The position numbers and the translations under genes are program-made. Shown here one piece after another: positions 37,801 through 45,510 of a stretch of DNA of 64,000 nucleotides. The notes below the pieces were generated by a model that was not told the origin of the DNA, did no database searches, and saw only the letters and a list, made by a program, of their open reading frames with translations. Within the stretch, counting starts at the first letter, position 1. Every line of letters starts with the position of its first letter. The stretch is from Janthinobacterium sp. 1_2014MBL_MicDiv (lineage in GTDB: Bacteria > Pseudomonadota > Gammaproteobacteria > Burkholderiales > Burkholderiaceae_D), in contig NZ_CP011319.1 in assembly GCF_001865675.1 (NCBI RefSeq), forward strand, positions 2,356,001 to 2,420,000, read 5' to 3'.

Positions 37801-39407
37801 GCTTCGATACGATGAACCGCCGCTTCGACATGCTCGAAGACCGTCTGGAAAACGACATCCGCCACCTGGAAGAAGTGATGACGGTCAGCCTCATGAACGA
37901 GTACGAGGAAATCGACATCGCCATCGACAAGTCGGAACGCGACCAGGTCTGGGCTCCGGAGCCGGTCGCTGTTCTGGCCGATGATCCGAAGCGCCTGGTC
38001 GATTATCGCAATGCCCTGGTCAGCGGCGTGCGCAACAAGCTGCTGGGGCTGGCCCCGCAGCAACTGGAAAATGTGTTGGATTCCCGCTGGCTGCAGGACT
38101 GGCCGCTGGAGGTGGGGACGGCCTCGGCCTGGGCCGGCGCCGTCGCGATCAACCGTATCGGCGACTGCTACGATTTCTATGTCCGGCGCGGCACTGGCGC
38201 GGACGCCTCTCGCGGCCGCATCTACTTTTCTTCCGTCTATGGACACAAGCTGGCGGACCGGCTGCTTTGGGTGTTGCAAAAGATGTTGCGCTTCTCCGGT
38301 AACGTGGGGTCGATGATCGAAGACCTCGACGAACTGATCATTGCGCCGGCGGAACGCACGAAGGCTTTCCTGACCGGGCTGAAGACGGACAATGCTTTCT
38401 TCGGCGCGCTGTTCGACGACTACCGCGATACGCTCGATGACGTTGCCGGCCGTTGCGCCGACATCCTGCCTGGCGACCTGGTGCAAAACTGGCGTCTGCC
38501 GGCGCAACGCCTGGGCGATCACGCCTTCCTGCAAGGGCTGATGTTCGACCGCCTGCCGCTGCTGTCGCTGGCCGATCTGGCGGCAGAAACCGTATCGGCG
38601 ACGACGCCGCTCAGGCGCGACCGGTACCTGTCGTCGTTCGAGCTGTTCCTGAATGGCCCCGCCCTGGGGTGGCGCGCGCGGCGGGTGCTGCGGGTGCTGG
38701 CACTAGCCCATGTCTTCAAGGTGGCCGATCTGGAAATCACCGACGACAAGGAAACGATCACGCTGTGGGTCGGCTTCCGGGGCGTGCGCCAGCCGGTGGC
38801 GCAACTGTCGCTGGTGGCGGACCAGATCGTGGACAGCCGCTTCACGATGACGGGCAATAGCCTCGCGATACGCATCGCCCGGGCCTGCCGTCCGGAGCAG
38901 CAGCGGGCCGTAACCGCGTACAACGCACGCATCCGTGCCGAGGCGAAAGGGGAACTGGCGGCGCTGGACGACAGCGTGGCGCGGTTGATCCAGTTCATGA
39001 CGCTGGCCGGCCTGTCGGAAGCCGGAATGGCCGAGGCGCTGAGCATGCTGTGGAGTTCCGGACGAATCGACTCCTACTTGTCGGAGCAGATTGCGACGCC
39101 TGACGGCGGAGCGGCGGCAATCAGTCCGCCGGTTGCCGTCGTCCTGCGCAGCGGGCGCACGACTTCAGCCCGCTCCGAAACCGTGCTGCGCGCGGCGTTG
39201 GCAGCGCTGCCGTCCTGGCCGGCAGACGATGCCCGTCGCGATCCTCTGCCCGCTCACCTGATCGAGGAAACGGAAGATTTCCTCACGCGGGCAAAGGCGT
39301 ACAAGGACAGGTTGAACGACGCTTTCGTGCCGCTCCTGCCGTCGTTCGATACGCTTGCGCCGGTCGAGATTGTGAGGCTCGGCGCCGCTGAACGGACGGC
39401 CGCATGA
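31827..39407 (+). CDS. Giant modular protein: GH18 chitinase domain plus helical toxin-like C-terminus (2526 aa)
   Basis: An AGGAG Shine-Dalgarno precedes the ATG; there is no signal peptide. Residues 1-235 are unassigned. Residues ~236-745 form a GH18 domain: GYYANYFGYG at 238, KVHLIVGGWP, the catalytic motif DGIELDWEYP (456-465, acid Glu463, supporting Asp461), MTYDY at 542 and MAWDLSGD at 722, so it should be active on chitin-like glycans. About 770-1115 has repeated short beta segments (ALPGGRMVVGRASG, LLDLPSGRILALLADG), resembling a propeller. Residues ~1131-1200 look ankyrin-like (YSWLHHLAANGNAGALAQAL). The rest is helical, with hydrophobic stretches near 1450-1487 and 1833-1896 and a coiled coil near 1904-2017 (GINKRIDGLEEKIDGLAREL). 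A chitin-targeting pore-forming or insecticidal-type toxin is my inference; the exact architecture is not one I recognise. Confidence 0.75.
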   Translation: MAKILDTRGLKWQFQKTNGIDTIVLVNDSPQDVAISALWFEANISIGVGLGQQRNLTDDATAEVRKGQTRQEDRDKPIEEKRLSDMKVHLFRERMWDLTYKKKMDAGMAFWTVADVYLNPWGTLCVTSQDDGVFSRTSFSASPVYLYQFEYKKPRSIAANLQKSLSYVSSFACLEYGSYIKNLSTLPKVWVRFPDQSDPVQVPLDLIDLQMSGKRRRTIDSSSRNIIKSAAFSRRALGYYANYFGYGRDVFIRDLPFEHINEISYGMFSMDLNGNPVSSDPWGDDWQLSSLQFMKQLNPELKVHLIVGGWPKELPFEVLTVNDREEAKRIGRHNPAAQFTIYLPPAAATGALTQNEFYVRRWVDAPDGNGGIMPPDSEPQGHPAGVYPELYQQLLPGWYKDMDQHRQLFIQDWLSTQFNIKILPAADLFSYIGKTPKAVQNFARSLVRAVMVLGFDGIELDWEYPSEADGPGFVAILEALRQAEKDLQDPSQKQFLRDAWIEVPDDKKLLLSIAAPADPKKIKRLDKYWLKIGSLVDTINVMTYDYGGTWLQNSDFNAPMRPVSTATPASGYEAPSGVRETMTAMLGYADKLCFTRRQLSLGLAIYGRGLEVDGVTRPATVSEADWNSGINRPVRKAADGQFNDGTGTYLYNYIATEVRKGSASDKLPGLVASSYLHPVARAPYLFVKGEGGRQDTLITYDNPNSVREKIRYAKQECLGGVMAWDLSGDLPPDDPQSILRAIGDEMRQERPASRAEVRKQKEATLMAATARDGGSLPNQRLWGVARDYAGTSVLREMPQGDRLCAVAALPGGRMVVGRASGVMQLLTPDYSQTPWQWQVTAAWKHANRAISLLDLPSGRILALLADGTLLCLSADVDGQAREHLVKKLPEAQDARLIPAKGEQAFLVQNNSLLVVNMGADDNAQDRVGGYGLTGPDGARANIACALALPGGMILTGGARTDGIPTVGVWAIETGTPVFKGSPPRSQNEDWGDIVFLANLSDGSVAALTANGNYQVYGPSAFTPGHLQPAQWSVFAPDPLAGRALTALPQGGFLSITDGVYMLWNSLPSGGYMLAQRLPAEGVFQGVAVLDDGTVIIARDAESFLHIEARGWPRPEALLRSSWDWREQESGYSWLHHLAANGNAGALAQALAAGAPPELADDTGAQAISLIRTALEKDQLKSLPPLLAAGAPLWSVPDIADGNFFNDDTLAGLLPASLLAAYPHFVPELPPETPAVIPAETASFLSDNPRLAATIVSTLVPILPAMAKAVQRVIQDFAVDDELLKTAAGGGSDQLMHLIVDELKKSTEAQEAEGVGEDLRRVLDTLKGKRFEDGDALRKAIDDNWSAADKTRPWRVSECDQVINAAARPKRPDRYKIDGDIALNEQALAHFAKLVEAGWPIQQDGKPVSLMAHAPAHYRIVMEAGRSALTPDGYDAPLLRADKETFTMPPTAASLLQMAPFMAYSLAAVANSLVSGLGALVHAYVGNERREGRLAVADVAAVQDPYAALADFDGGSALAGTAMQELIIEGTVSPRGGRLSAKAAVAFLARHAADPWIPQGSCNAFSQAWTAWSADSLWLPLDPRGLPEQTGNGVLPPERGIAQAKSGRSFDGPPDAPDLDDSRNRQSMALLRATQMKLKFQAWQNGIRFDSTVEDREIQRRKDSPFVQRMDNLAEDIAMKDMVLNRSRSLRSILDDLGQKPQDNMSINDLKKLGFFGLKPPEGFGETDVLPAGTFKDVIERENKRLLKQEDDTATQRADSAKQLRSLYRKQASDPLRQKALVEARAQKAQMKSAQRMMTKMQDYAMVSEQILVYGTQAINFLEDKGLNKAVASLLRNVLHYANMAVQIGTALATVGYAFQQMRAMQAIGSIGKGGGAMMMLSIGFTAFSLIKTAIFGADPDPLEEVYKALSKQIEEMANTILKSLEAMSEQMDSMGAGINKRIDGLEEKIDGLARELGQQVADMSKLMDENFALDRAEIRQSTAQVLLAMQRGFDTMNRRFDMLEDRLENDIRHLEEVMTVSLMNEYEEIDIAIDKSERDQVWAPEPVAVLADDPKRLVDYRNALVSGVRNKLLGLAPQQLENVLDSRWLQDWPLEVGTASAWAGAVAINRIGDCYDFYVRRGTGADASRGRIYFSSVYGHKLADRLLWVLQKMLRFSGNVGSMIEDLDELIIAPAERTKAFLTGLKTDNAFFGALFDDYRDTLDDVAGRCADILPGDLVQNWRLPAQRLGDHAFLQGLMFDRLPLLSLADLAAETVSATTPLRRDRYLSSFELFLNGPALGWRARRVLRVLALAHVFKVADLEITDDKETITLWVGFRGVRQPVAQLSLVADQIVDSRFTMTGNSLAIRIARACRPEQQRAVTAYNARIRAEAKGELAALDDSVARLIQFMTLAGLSEAGMAEALSMLWSSGRIDSYLSEQIATPDGGAAAISPPVAVVLRSGRTTSARSETVLRAALAALPSWPADDARRDPLPAHLIEETEDFLTRAKAYKDRLNDAFVPLLPSFDTLAPVEIVRLGAAERTAA

Positions 39408-39836
39408 GGGGAGGGCTTGCGGACAGCCTGGTTTTATAGGACCTTCGGCGTTTTTCTTATTCCGGACTTTTTCCGGAATGGCGGCAACGGGTGGGAACAG
39501 ATGGGGAGCGAGGCGCTGACGGCGCAGCGCTCCCTGTATGCCATTGCCCTCGATACTTGCCGATTGGAAAATTCAGAATACTCATCCTGAACGATGACCC
39601 TCCGGTCATTTTCTAAAATGTAGCGTCGGGGGCATTTCTGGGACCTGATAATTCCTGAATTTTGCCAAATTTGTCAATGCCTTGAAAGTCGTGGAGCAAG
39701 CAATGCCCTATCTCGCCAGGAATGTGCACATCCTGGTTTTCCATTCCTTCAGACTGTTTATCGTCGCGATAGGTATCGTCGGCATCAAAAGCAGGACGGA
39801 AAGCTGCATCGCTTTCGCCGATTACGCATCCGCTAC
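39408..39836. other. Spacer after the giant gene, no gene assigned
   Basis: Contains a palindrome ATTCCGGACTTTTTCCGGAA (about 39460) that could end the giant transcript but has no T run on its outer side. Small frames on both strands (for example 39613-39861 minus) show no recognisable family. Confidence 0.45.
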
Positions 39837-40008
39837 CAACTGCGGATTCACTCAAATGCATCGTTGCAGAAAAGAAATGATGCGAAAGAGAACTCGAATC
39901 GATTGCTCCGCGCCCCGCGAAACCCGGGATTTACGTTGCAAGAGGCTTAGCCACGGAAGCGTGCATGGAGAAATTCACTGAAGGCCAAGCAGTTTTTGCT
40001 AGCGCGCG
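39837..40008 (+). repeat. Long interspersed repeat, block R2, copy 1
   Basis: About 165 bp matching 45511-45690: CAACTGCGGATTCA, ATCGTTGCAGA, AATGATGCGAAA, GATTGCTCC, CCCGGGATT, ACGTTGCAAG and TTAGCCA in the same order. It abuts the truncated RND gene. Confidence 0.75.
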
Positions 40009-40010
40009 GT

Positions 40011-40835
40011 ATCCGCACGGTGCAAGTGGTGGCCCGTTCTGCCGGAGACAACCGTTTTGATCCAGCCAAACTCATGGACTTTACGTTGACAGGGGCAAGC
40101 GGGCAACGCATCCCGCTGTCGCAGGTAGGCAAGGTCGACGTGCGCGCTGAAGAAGCGATCATCCGGCGACGCGACCGGACGCCGACCATCACCGTGCGCG
40201 GCGACATCGCCGATGGCTTGCAGCCCCCGGACGTGTCCAGTGCTATTACAAAGCAGCTTCAGCCTGTCATCGACAAGCTGCCGGCTGGCTACAGGATCGA
40301 GCAGGCTGGCTCCATCGAGGAATCGGGCAAGGCAACGACCGCCATGCTGCCGTTGTTCCCTATCATGCTGGCGGTCACGCTGCTGATCATCATTTTTCAG
40401 GTGCGCTCGATTTCGGCTGTGGTCATGGTATTTCTGACCAGCCCGCTGGGGCTGATCGGAGTGGTACCGACACTCATCGTGTTCCAGCAGCCATTCGGTA
40501 TCAATGCACTGGTCGGACTCATTGCCCTATCAGGCATCCTGATGCGCAACACGCTGATCCTGATCGGCCAGATCCAGCATAACAAGCAGGCTGGCTTGGA
40601 TCCCTTCCTTGCGGTCGTCGAGGCAACCGTGCAGCGTTCCCGTCCCGTGATCCTGACTGCGCTGGCAGCCATCCTGGCCTTTATTCCGCTGACCCATTCC
40701 GTTTTCTGGGGGACGCTCGCTTACACGCTCATCGGCGGCACATTTGCGGGCACGGTACTCACACTGGTATTCCTGCCAGCCATGTATGCCATTTGGTTCA
40801 AGATTACGCCGACAAGCAATGTTGAATCGAACTGA
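40011..40835 (+). pseudogene. C-terminal fragment of an RND efflux transporter
   Basis: About 275 codons covering the last quarter of an AcrB/MdtB-like pump: GQRIPLSQVGKVDVRAEEAI from the porter region, then hydrophobic helices (MLPLFPIMLAVTLLIIIF, SPLGLIGVVPTLIVF, LVGLIALSGILMRNTLILI, VILTALAAILAFIPLT). Full-length RND proteins are about 1030 residues. The missing 5' part is replaced directly by repeat block R2, so this is a truncation by recombination or insertion, not an independent gene. No start signal fits. Confidence 0.8.
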
Positions 40836-40872
40836 TCTGTCGTTTTGCACCATTGTATTGGAAGGATGTGCG

Positions 40873-41010
40873 ATGTCGCAGTCTGCTGTCGTCGTTGCCA
40901 CCGGGGTGTCGTCTGGAATCGGCGTGCCGGTGCGGAACATTTCGCCAGGCGCGGCCGCACGGTGTCTGGCACCGTGCGCAGCCTCATCGACGCAGCGCCC
41001 CTGACCTTGC
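40873..41010 (+). pseudogene. N-terminal fragment of a short-chain dehydrogenase, frameshifted
   Basis: Frame 1 begins MSQSAVVVATGVSSGIG, the TGxxxGIG Rossmann start of SDR enzymes. A one-base shift near 40925-40940 moves it to the frame reading AEHFARRGRTVSGTVRSL, the expected second strand and helix. The sequence then ends at the 3' edge of the tetR-like gene. Only about 45 residues of a roughly 250-residue enzyme remain. Confidence 0.65.
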
Positions 41011-41016
41011 AACGTT

Positions 41017-41610
41017 TCACGATGATCTCTTAAGCAACAGCCCGCGTAGTAGTAATTCCAAGGCCGCAACTCCCTCGATCAATCGCACCCTGCCTTCGTC
41101 ACCGTCTGCGATCCAGAACGCTGCTTCTGCCAGACTGCCGTAAATCAGCGAAGCCAGTGCCCGTGGGCAAGCTTCGGCCACGATGCCTTGATGAATCAGT
41201 TCGTGGATAATCCCTTGCATCGACTCGACGCAATGGCGCTGCGAGTCCGGTGACGCACCACCCAGTACCGCCCTGGCATCGCGTAAAACGATGCGCTGAA
41301 TTTCCGGCTCCAGGGCCATCTCCAGATAGGCACGACAGCGACTACGAAAACCTTCCCACGGATCGTCGGCCCGTTCGGAGATGGTTTGCAGGCGGTCATC
41401 CATTTCCGCGTCGATCTGTTCTACCACCGCGAGCAGCAAGCCTTTCTTGTCGCCAAAGTGGTGATACAGCGCACCACGCGTTAGCCCTGCCTGCGCAGTG
41501 AGGTCGTCCATTGACGTGTCGGCATAACCGCGCTCGCCGAACACTTTGCGGGCAGTGGCTAGCAACGATGCACGGGTTTCTTCCATTTCTGCACGGGTGC
41601 GGCGAACCAT
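41017..41610 (-). CDS. TetR/AcrR-family repressor
   Basis: A 197-residue regulator with a TetR HTH at the N-terminus (RASLLATARKVFGERGYADT, then LTAQAGLTRGALYHHFGDKK) and a ligand-binding C-terminal region similar to AcrR-type regulators (YGSLAEAAFWIADGDEG). It is divergent from the MFS gene. The spacer carries CATACG/CGTATG palindromes expected for its operator, so it most likely represses itself and the transporter until an inducer binds. Confidence 0.88.
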   Translation of the reverse strand: MVRRTRAEMEETRASLLATARKVFGERGYADTSMDDLTAQAGLTRGALYHHFGDKKGLLLAVVEQIDAEMDDRLQTISERADDPWEGFRSRCRAYLEMALEPEIQRIVLRDARAVLGGASPDSQRHCVESMQGIIHELIHQGIVAEACPRALASLIYGSLAEAAFWIADGDEGRVRLIEGVAALELLLRGLLLKRSS

Positions 41611-41623
41611 TCCTTCCTCCTTA

Positions 41624-41692
41624 CATACGCTACGTATGATTGTTTACATTCAAGGCGTATGAATGTATGATTTATTCATACGCCATGTATGT
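41624..41692. promoter_or_regulatory. Operator palindromes for the TetR-type repressor
   Basis: CATACG-CTA-CGTATG at 41624-41638 is a perfect dyad. A larger dyad at 41654-41684 has GGCGTATGAAT and ATTCATACGCC arms, and CATACG-CCA-TGTATG follows at 41678-41692. The half-site CATACG recurs with either orientation, consistent with cooperative TetR dimers. Confidence 0.7.
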
Positions 41693-41887
41693 ATTATCAC
41701 TGTAGCGTGTCTTCATTGCAAGTGCAGCATGAAGGGGATCGAGATCGATACGCCATGGCAGAAGATGCCTGCTGTGTCCGCACCACGGATTTTTCCTTCC
41801 ATTTCATGGCAATTGCACAACACCTACCCGATACCGTCTTTACCGGCAAAAGCCGTCTATCTGATTCTCTAACGAAGGATATGAACC

Positions 41888-43111
41888 ATGAGTACGTCTC
41901 CCTGCGCTGCAACAGAAACCTCTGTCCGTCACCCGTGGCTGGCGATCACCGCCATAGGTATGGCCACCTTCTCGGTAGTGACAACGGAAATGCTCCCGGT
42001 CGGCCTGTTGACGCCGATTGGTGACGCCCTGGACACCTCCACCGGAACCGCTGGCCTGATGATCTCGCTGCCAGCATTACTGGCGGCCTTGTTCGCTCCA
42101 TTGCTGGTGATCGCATCGGGAAGCCTGGACAGGCGCAAAATTCTATGTGGTTTGCTCAGTCTATTAGTGATCGCGAACATTGCCTCGGCATTGGCGCAAA
42201 ACCTGGCGTGGATGCTGGCTGCGCGTGTTCTCGTCGGTTTTTGCATGGGCGGAATCTGGGCCATTGCCGGTGGCCTGGCTTCCCGTCTTGTTCCTGCTCC
42301 CTCAATCGGCCTGGCAACGTCGATTATCTTCGGCGGAGTAGCGATCGCTTCTGTGCTGGGCGTGCCGCTTGGCGCCCAAATCGGTGACTTTGCCGGATGG
42401 CGCTGGGCCTTTGGCGTCATGGCGCTGTTTAGCGGCCTGGTACTGGCGTTCCATCTGGCCGTCATTCCTGCGCTGCCTGCTGCCAGTTCGGCAACCTTGC
42501 GTCAATTCGGCAAACAGTTGTGCAACCGGAAAGTGCAAGCAGGGCTGCTTCTGACCCTGTTGCTGGTGACGAGCCATTTCGTGGTCTTCACCTTTGTGCG
42601 TCCGTTGTTGCTGTCAGTGTCAGGGTTTGATGCGCAATGGCTAGGAGCACTGCTGTTTTTCTATGGCTGCGCGGGCATCATTGGAAACTTCCTGGCTGGT
42701 GTCGTTGCGGTGCGGCGCACGGCGCCAACCATCATCGCTATCGCGAGTGGCTTGCTGCTCACGCCGCTACTATTCTTGGCAGTCGGCGACTCCAGGATCG
42801 GCGCCGGCTTGGTGTTGCTAGCTTGGGGACTAGCCTACGGCGGTGTATCGGTCGGCCTGATGACATTGATGATGAAGGCGGCACCCCAGGCAGTGGAGAT
42901 AGGCGCTGCGCTGTACGTGAGTGTATTTAATGTTGCCATTGCGCTCGGGGCATGGGCCGGTGGACAGGCAGTCGACAGGCTAGGCCTTTCCACCAACCTC
43001 TGGACCGCAGCAGGATTCTCCGCTGCTGCCTTGCTGCTGTCGTTTGGTATCAGCTTTGTTGAGCATCGAATGAAGACTGACGACAGGCAGCTTGGCTCTG
43101 CAATGCACTGA
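41888..43111 (+). CDS. MFS transporter (DHA1-type drug/sugar efflux)
   Basis: A 407-residue protein with 12 predicted membrane helices. It starts with a short hydrophilic N-terminus, then WLAITAIGMATFSVVTTEML (helix 1), and has the loop 2-3 motif as GSLDRRKIL. It resembles AraJ/SotB/Cmr-like DHA1 proton antiporters. The start at 41888 has AAGGA upstream. Divergent TetR control across a spacer with strong dyads suggests inducible efflux; the substrate is unknown. Confidence 0.88.
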   Translation: MSTSPCAATETSVRHPWLAITAIGMATFSVVTTEMLPVGLLTPIGDALDTSTGTAGLMISLPALLAALFAPLLVIASGSLDRRKILCGLLSLLVIANIASALAQNLAWMLAARVLVGFCMGGIWAIAGGLASRLVPAPSIGLATSIIFGGVAIASVLGVPLGAQIGDFAGWRWAFGVMALFSGLVLAFHLAVIPALPAASSATLRQFGKQLCNRKVQAGLLLTLLLVTSHFVVFTFVRPLLLSVSGFDAQWLGALLFFYGCAGIIGNFLAGVVAVRRTAPTIIAIASGLLLTPLLFLAVGDSRIGAGLVLLAWGLAYGGVSVGLMTLMMKAAPQAVEIGAALYVSVFNVAIALGAWAGGQAVDRLGLSTNLWTAAGFSAAALLLSFGISFVEHRMKTDDRQLGSAMH

Positions 43112-43186
43112 CAATGCCAGTCTCGCCCAGTAGTGAGGCGTCTCGCAGTCGGAGACGCCATGCGGTATCTATATTGGCACAGTCTT

Positions 43187-44410
43187 TCAGAGGCGGTACA
43201 GACTGCCGGAGCCAACGCTGCCCACCGGCGTGCCGTCCGTGCAGCCAGTCATCGGCAAACCCTGCGCCCATCCGGCTGCCAAGGCATGCACGTCACGCAA
43301 GGGATCGGACGCCTTGGCGCGCTCATTGCGAATGCGGCAGGTTTCAGGATCAGTGGCAAACAGGCCGCGCGCGAAAACGCGACCCTGCTCGGCCAGCTTC
43401 GCGGTCTTCGGCCCGCGGATCTCCGCGAAGCGCAGCAAGGCTGCATCGAGGCGGCCGTCCGTCCCAGCCAGACACCGCGCCAGATGCCAGGCGTCTTCCA
43501 GCGCCTGACAGGCGCCCTGGCCAGATGTCGGCAACGGCGCGTGCGCCGCATCCCCCACGAGCAGCACATTGGCCCGGCTCCACGTGTGCAGTGGCTCCAA
43601 GTCGTGCACGGCAATCAGTCGGATGGCATGCACCGGTGTCGCCTGGATGATGCGGGTGACAGGTTCCGGCCATCCCGCGAACAGATCCTCAATTTCCTTA
43701 CGCATATCCGCTGCGGGCGCTGCCCCCGGCAATGGCCGTGCCTGCGCCGCCGCCCAGTAGACCAAATCCGGCCGGACCGCCACGCAACCGAAGCGATCAC
43801 CCGACCCCCAATAATCCTGAATCGCGATATCGTCCACCAGTGCACTCTCCGCCTGCGCCACACCCACCCAGTTCACGAAGCCCTGATAAACTGGCGTGTT
43901 GTCCCCCGCGACGAACCCCCGTGCCACCGAGTCCATGCGGCCATCGGCGCCGATCAGCAGATCCGGACGAATGCTTACCCCGTTTTCGAACCGCGCTACG
44001 GCTTTGCCGCTAGCATCGAGGTCGATCGCCACCGCCCGATGCCCGAATTCTACCGGGATCCCGGCCTGTGCCGCATGATCCAGCAGTACCGCCTGCAAGT
44101 CCCGGCGCAAAATCGTATGGGTCGGATGTCCCATAATCTGGTCTAGCAGCGCAATATCGATGCCCCCCAAAGAATTGCCTGCGGCATCCTGGCGGTGCAT
44201 GGCCACTGGCCGGCCTCCCACTGCAGCGATGTCTTGCAGCAGCCCTAGTTCCTCTAGCACAAAGCCAGCGTTGGGCCATAGCGTAACGCCAGCCCCCATC
44301 GTCGATGGCCCCGCCCGGCGCTCATATACCCGGGGACTGTACCCCCGCTTGCTCAAGGCAAGCGCCACGCTCAACCCTGCAATGCCGCCGCCAAGTATTC
44401 CGATTTCCAT
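43187..44410 (-). CDS. FAD-dependent monooxygenase (class A)
   Basis: A 407-residue flavoprotein. GILGGGIAGLSVALALSKRG is the FAD Rossmann start, and NVLLVGDAAHAPLPTSGQGA is the GD motif of class A aromatic hydroxylases. FENGVSIRPDLLIGADGRMD is the DG region. The family includes salicylate and 3-hydroxybenzoate hydroxylases and TetX-like enzymes; the substrate is not clear. An AGGAGA Shine-Dalgarno precedes the start. It is convergent with the MFS gene and divergent from the LysR gene, which likely regulates it. Confidence 0.87.
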   Translation of the reverse strand: MEIGILGGGIAGLSVALALSKRGYSPRVYERRAGPSTMGAGVTLWPNAGFVLEELGLLQDIAAVGGRPVAMHRQDAAGNSLGGIDIALLDQIMGHPTHTILRRDLQAVLLDHAAQAGIPVEFGHRAVAIDLDASGKAVARFENGVSIRPDLLIGADGRMDSVARGFVAGDNTPVYQGFVNWVGVAQAESALVDDIAIQDYWGSGDRFGCVAVRPDLVYWAAAQARPLPGAAPAADMRKEIEDLFAGWPEPVTRIIQATPVHAIRLIAVHDLEPLHTWSRANVLLVGDAAHAPLPTSGQGACQALEDAWHLARCLAGTDGRLDAALLRFAEIRGPKTAKLAEQGRVFARGLFATDPETCRIRNERAKASDPLRDVHALAAGWAQGLPMTGCTDGTPVGSVGSGSLYRL

Positions 44411-44547
44411 GCTGAAGCTCTCCTATTCAATCCATCCCGACGTGCCGCCGGCGGCGACCCATCGGACGAGACGGCATCTTAGATTCCGCCACTGTGGAGT
44501 ACTAGTATGTGAAAATGGGTAGCTTTCATACCTTAATCGGGATAATA

Positions 44548-45465
44548 ATGCGCAATGCCCTCGACCTGAATACCGTCCGTGTCTACGTGGCAGTCGTCGA
44601 TGAACAAAGCTTTGCCGGTGCGGCACGCCTGCTGACCCTGCCATCTTCCAACGTCAGCCGCCACGTCGCCACGCTGGAACGCATGCTGGGCGTCCGCCTG
44701 CTGGAACGCAGCACCCGCCACCTGCGCATGACGGAAGCTGGCAGGTTACTCTACGAACGCGCCAAACCCTTGCTCGACGCCTTACTCTCCACCGAGGAAG
44801 AGCTTGGCGCAGTGCAGGGCGAACTGCGTGGTCCCCTAAGGATGTGCATGCCAGGCGAAGCGCCAAGGCTGCTAGCGCCTATCCTGGCCGAATTCTGTAG
44901 CCTCCATCCCGGCGTCGAACTGGAATGCGATACGCGCCTGACCGGTCTGGAAGCTCTCCGGGAAGACATGGACCTGTCCATCGTCTTCCATCGTGGGCGC
45001 CAGGACGACAGTACCTTCATCACCCGCGAGCTCGCTACGCTGCCCAGCATCGTGGTCGCGGCGCCCGCCCTGCTAGCCAAAACTGGAATACCGCGCCAAG
45101 TGCGCGAACTTAGGTCATTGCCTTGCATTACCACCTTGAGCGCGTTAAAGGGCCAGCCCTGGCAGTTTCTCGACGCCACAGGCGAAATCGTGAAGGTAGC
45201 TGTGCGTAGCCGCTATCGTGTTAACAGCGGAGAACTGGCATTGGCGGGCGCACGGCAAGGCATCGGCTTTGCGATAGTGGCGGCCTATCCATGCCAGGAA
45301 GACCTTGCCGCGGGCCGATTGCAGGAAGTGCCGCTGGACCTGTGCCCTGCGCCGCTGCAATTGCTTGGCGCATACAGCCATCGGCATTCCGTGACTGCGC
45401 GGGTTCGGGCTTTACTGGAATTGATACAGGTGCGGTTGGAAGGAGTGGGGAGCGACTCAAGATGA
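44548..45465 (+). CDS. LysR-family transcriptional regulator
   Basis: A 305-residue regulator starting MRNALDLNTVRVYVAVVDEQ. The HTH follows (AGAARLLTLPSSNVSRHVAT) and the effector domain fills the rest. A GTG at 44509 would add 13 residues but an N-terminal LysR usually starts close to the first helix, so 44548 is preferred. An imperfect dyad in the spacer (GTATGTGAAA, 44506-44515, and TTTCATAC, 44524-44531) may be its operator. It probably controls the divergent monooxygenase. Confidence 0.86.
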   Translation: MRNALDLNTVRVYVAVVDEQSFAGAARLLTLPSSNVSRHVATLERMLGVRLLERSTRHLRMTEAGRLLYERAKPLLDALLSTEEELGAVQGELRGPLRMCMPGEAPRLLAPILAEFCSLHPGVELECDTRLTGLEALREDMDLSIVFHRGRQDDSTFITRELATLPSIVVAAPALLAKTGIPRQVRELRSLPCITTLSALKGQPWQFLDATGEIVKVAVRSRYRVNSGELALAGARQGIGFAIVAAYPCQEDLAAGRLQEVPLDLCPAPLQLLGAYSHRHSVTARVRALLELIQVRLEGVGSDSR

Positions 45466-45510
45466 AAAGCGCATCGAGGAACGCGCCCGAATAGCCGAAT
45501 GCCTGCTCGG

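Noticed and set aside
35778..38534. A 918-codon open frame on the minus strand
   Set aside because: Antisense to the giant GH18 gene, with no start signal and shadow-type composition.
39613..39981. Short frames on both strands between the giant gene and the RND fragment
   Set aside because: No family, no start signals, and they run into repeat R2.
43187..44410. Assignment of the monooxygenase as a TetX tetracycline-inactivating enzyme
   Set aside because: The class A flavin motifs and the neighbouring efflux genes are suggestive, but nothing in the substrate region identifies TetX.
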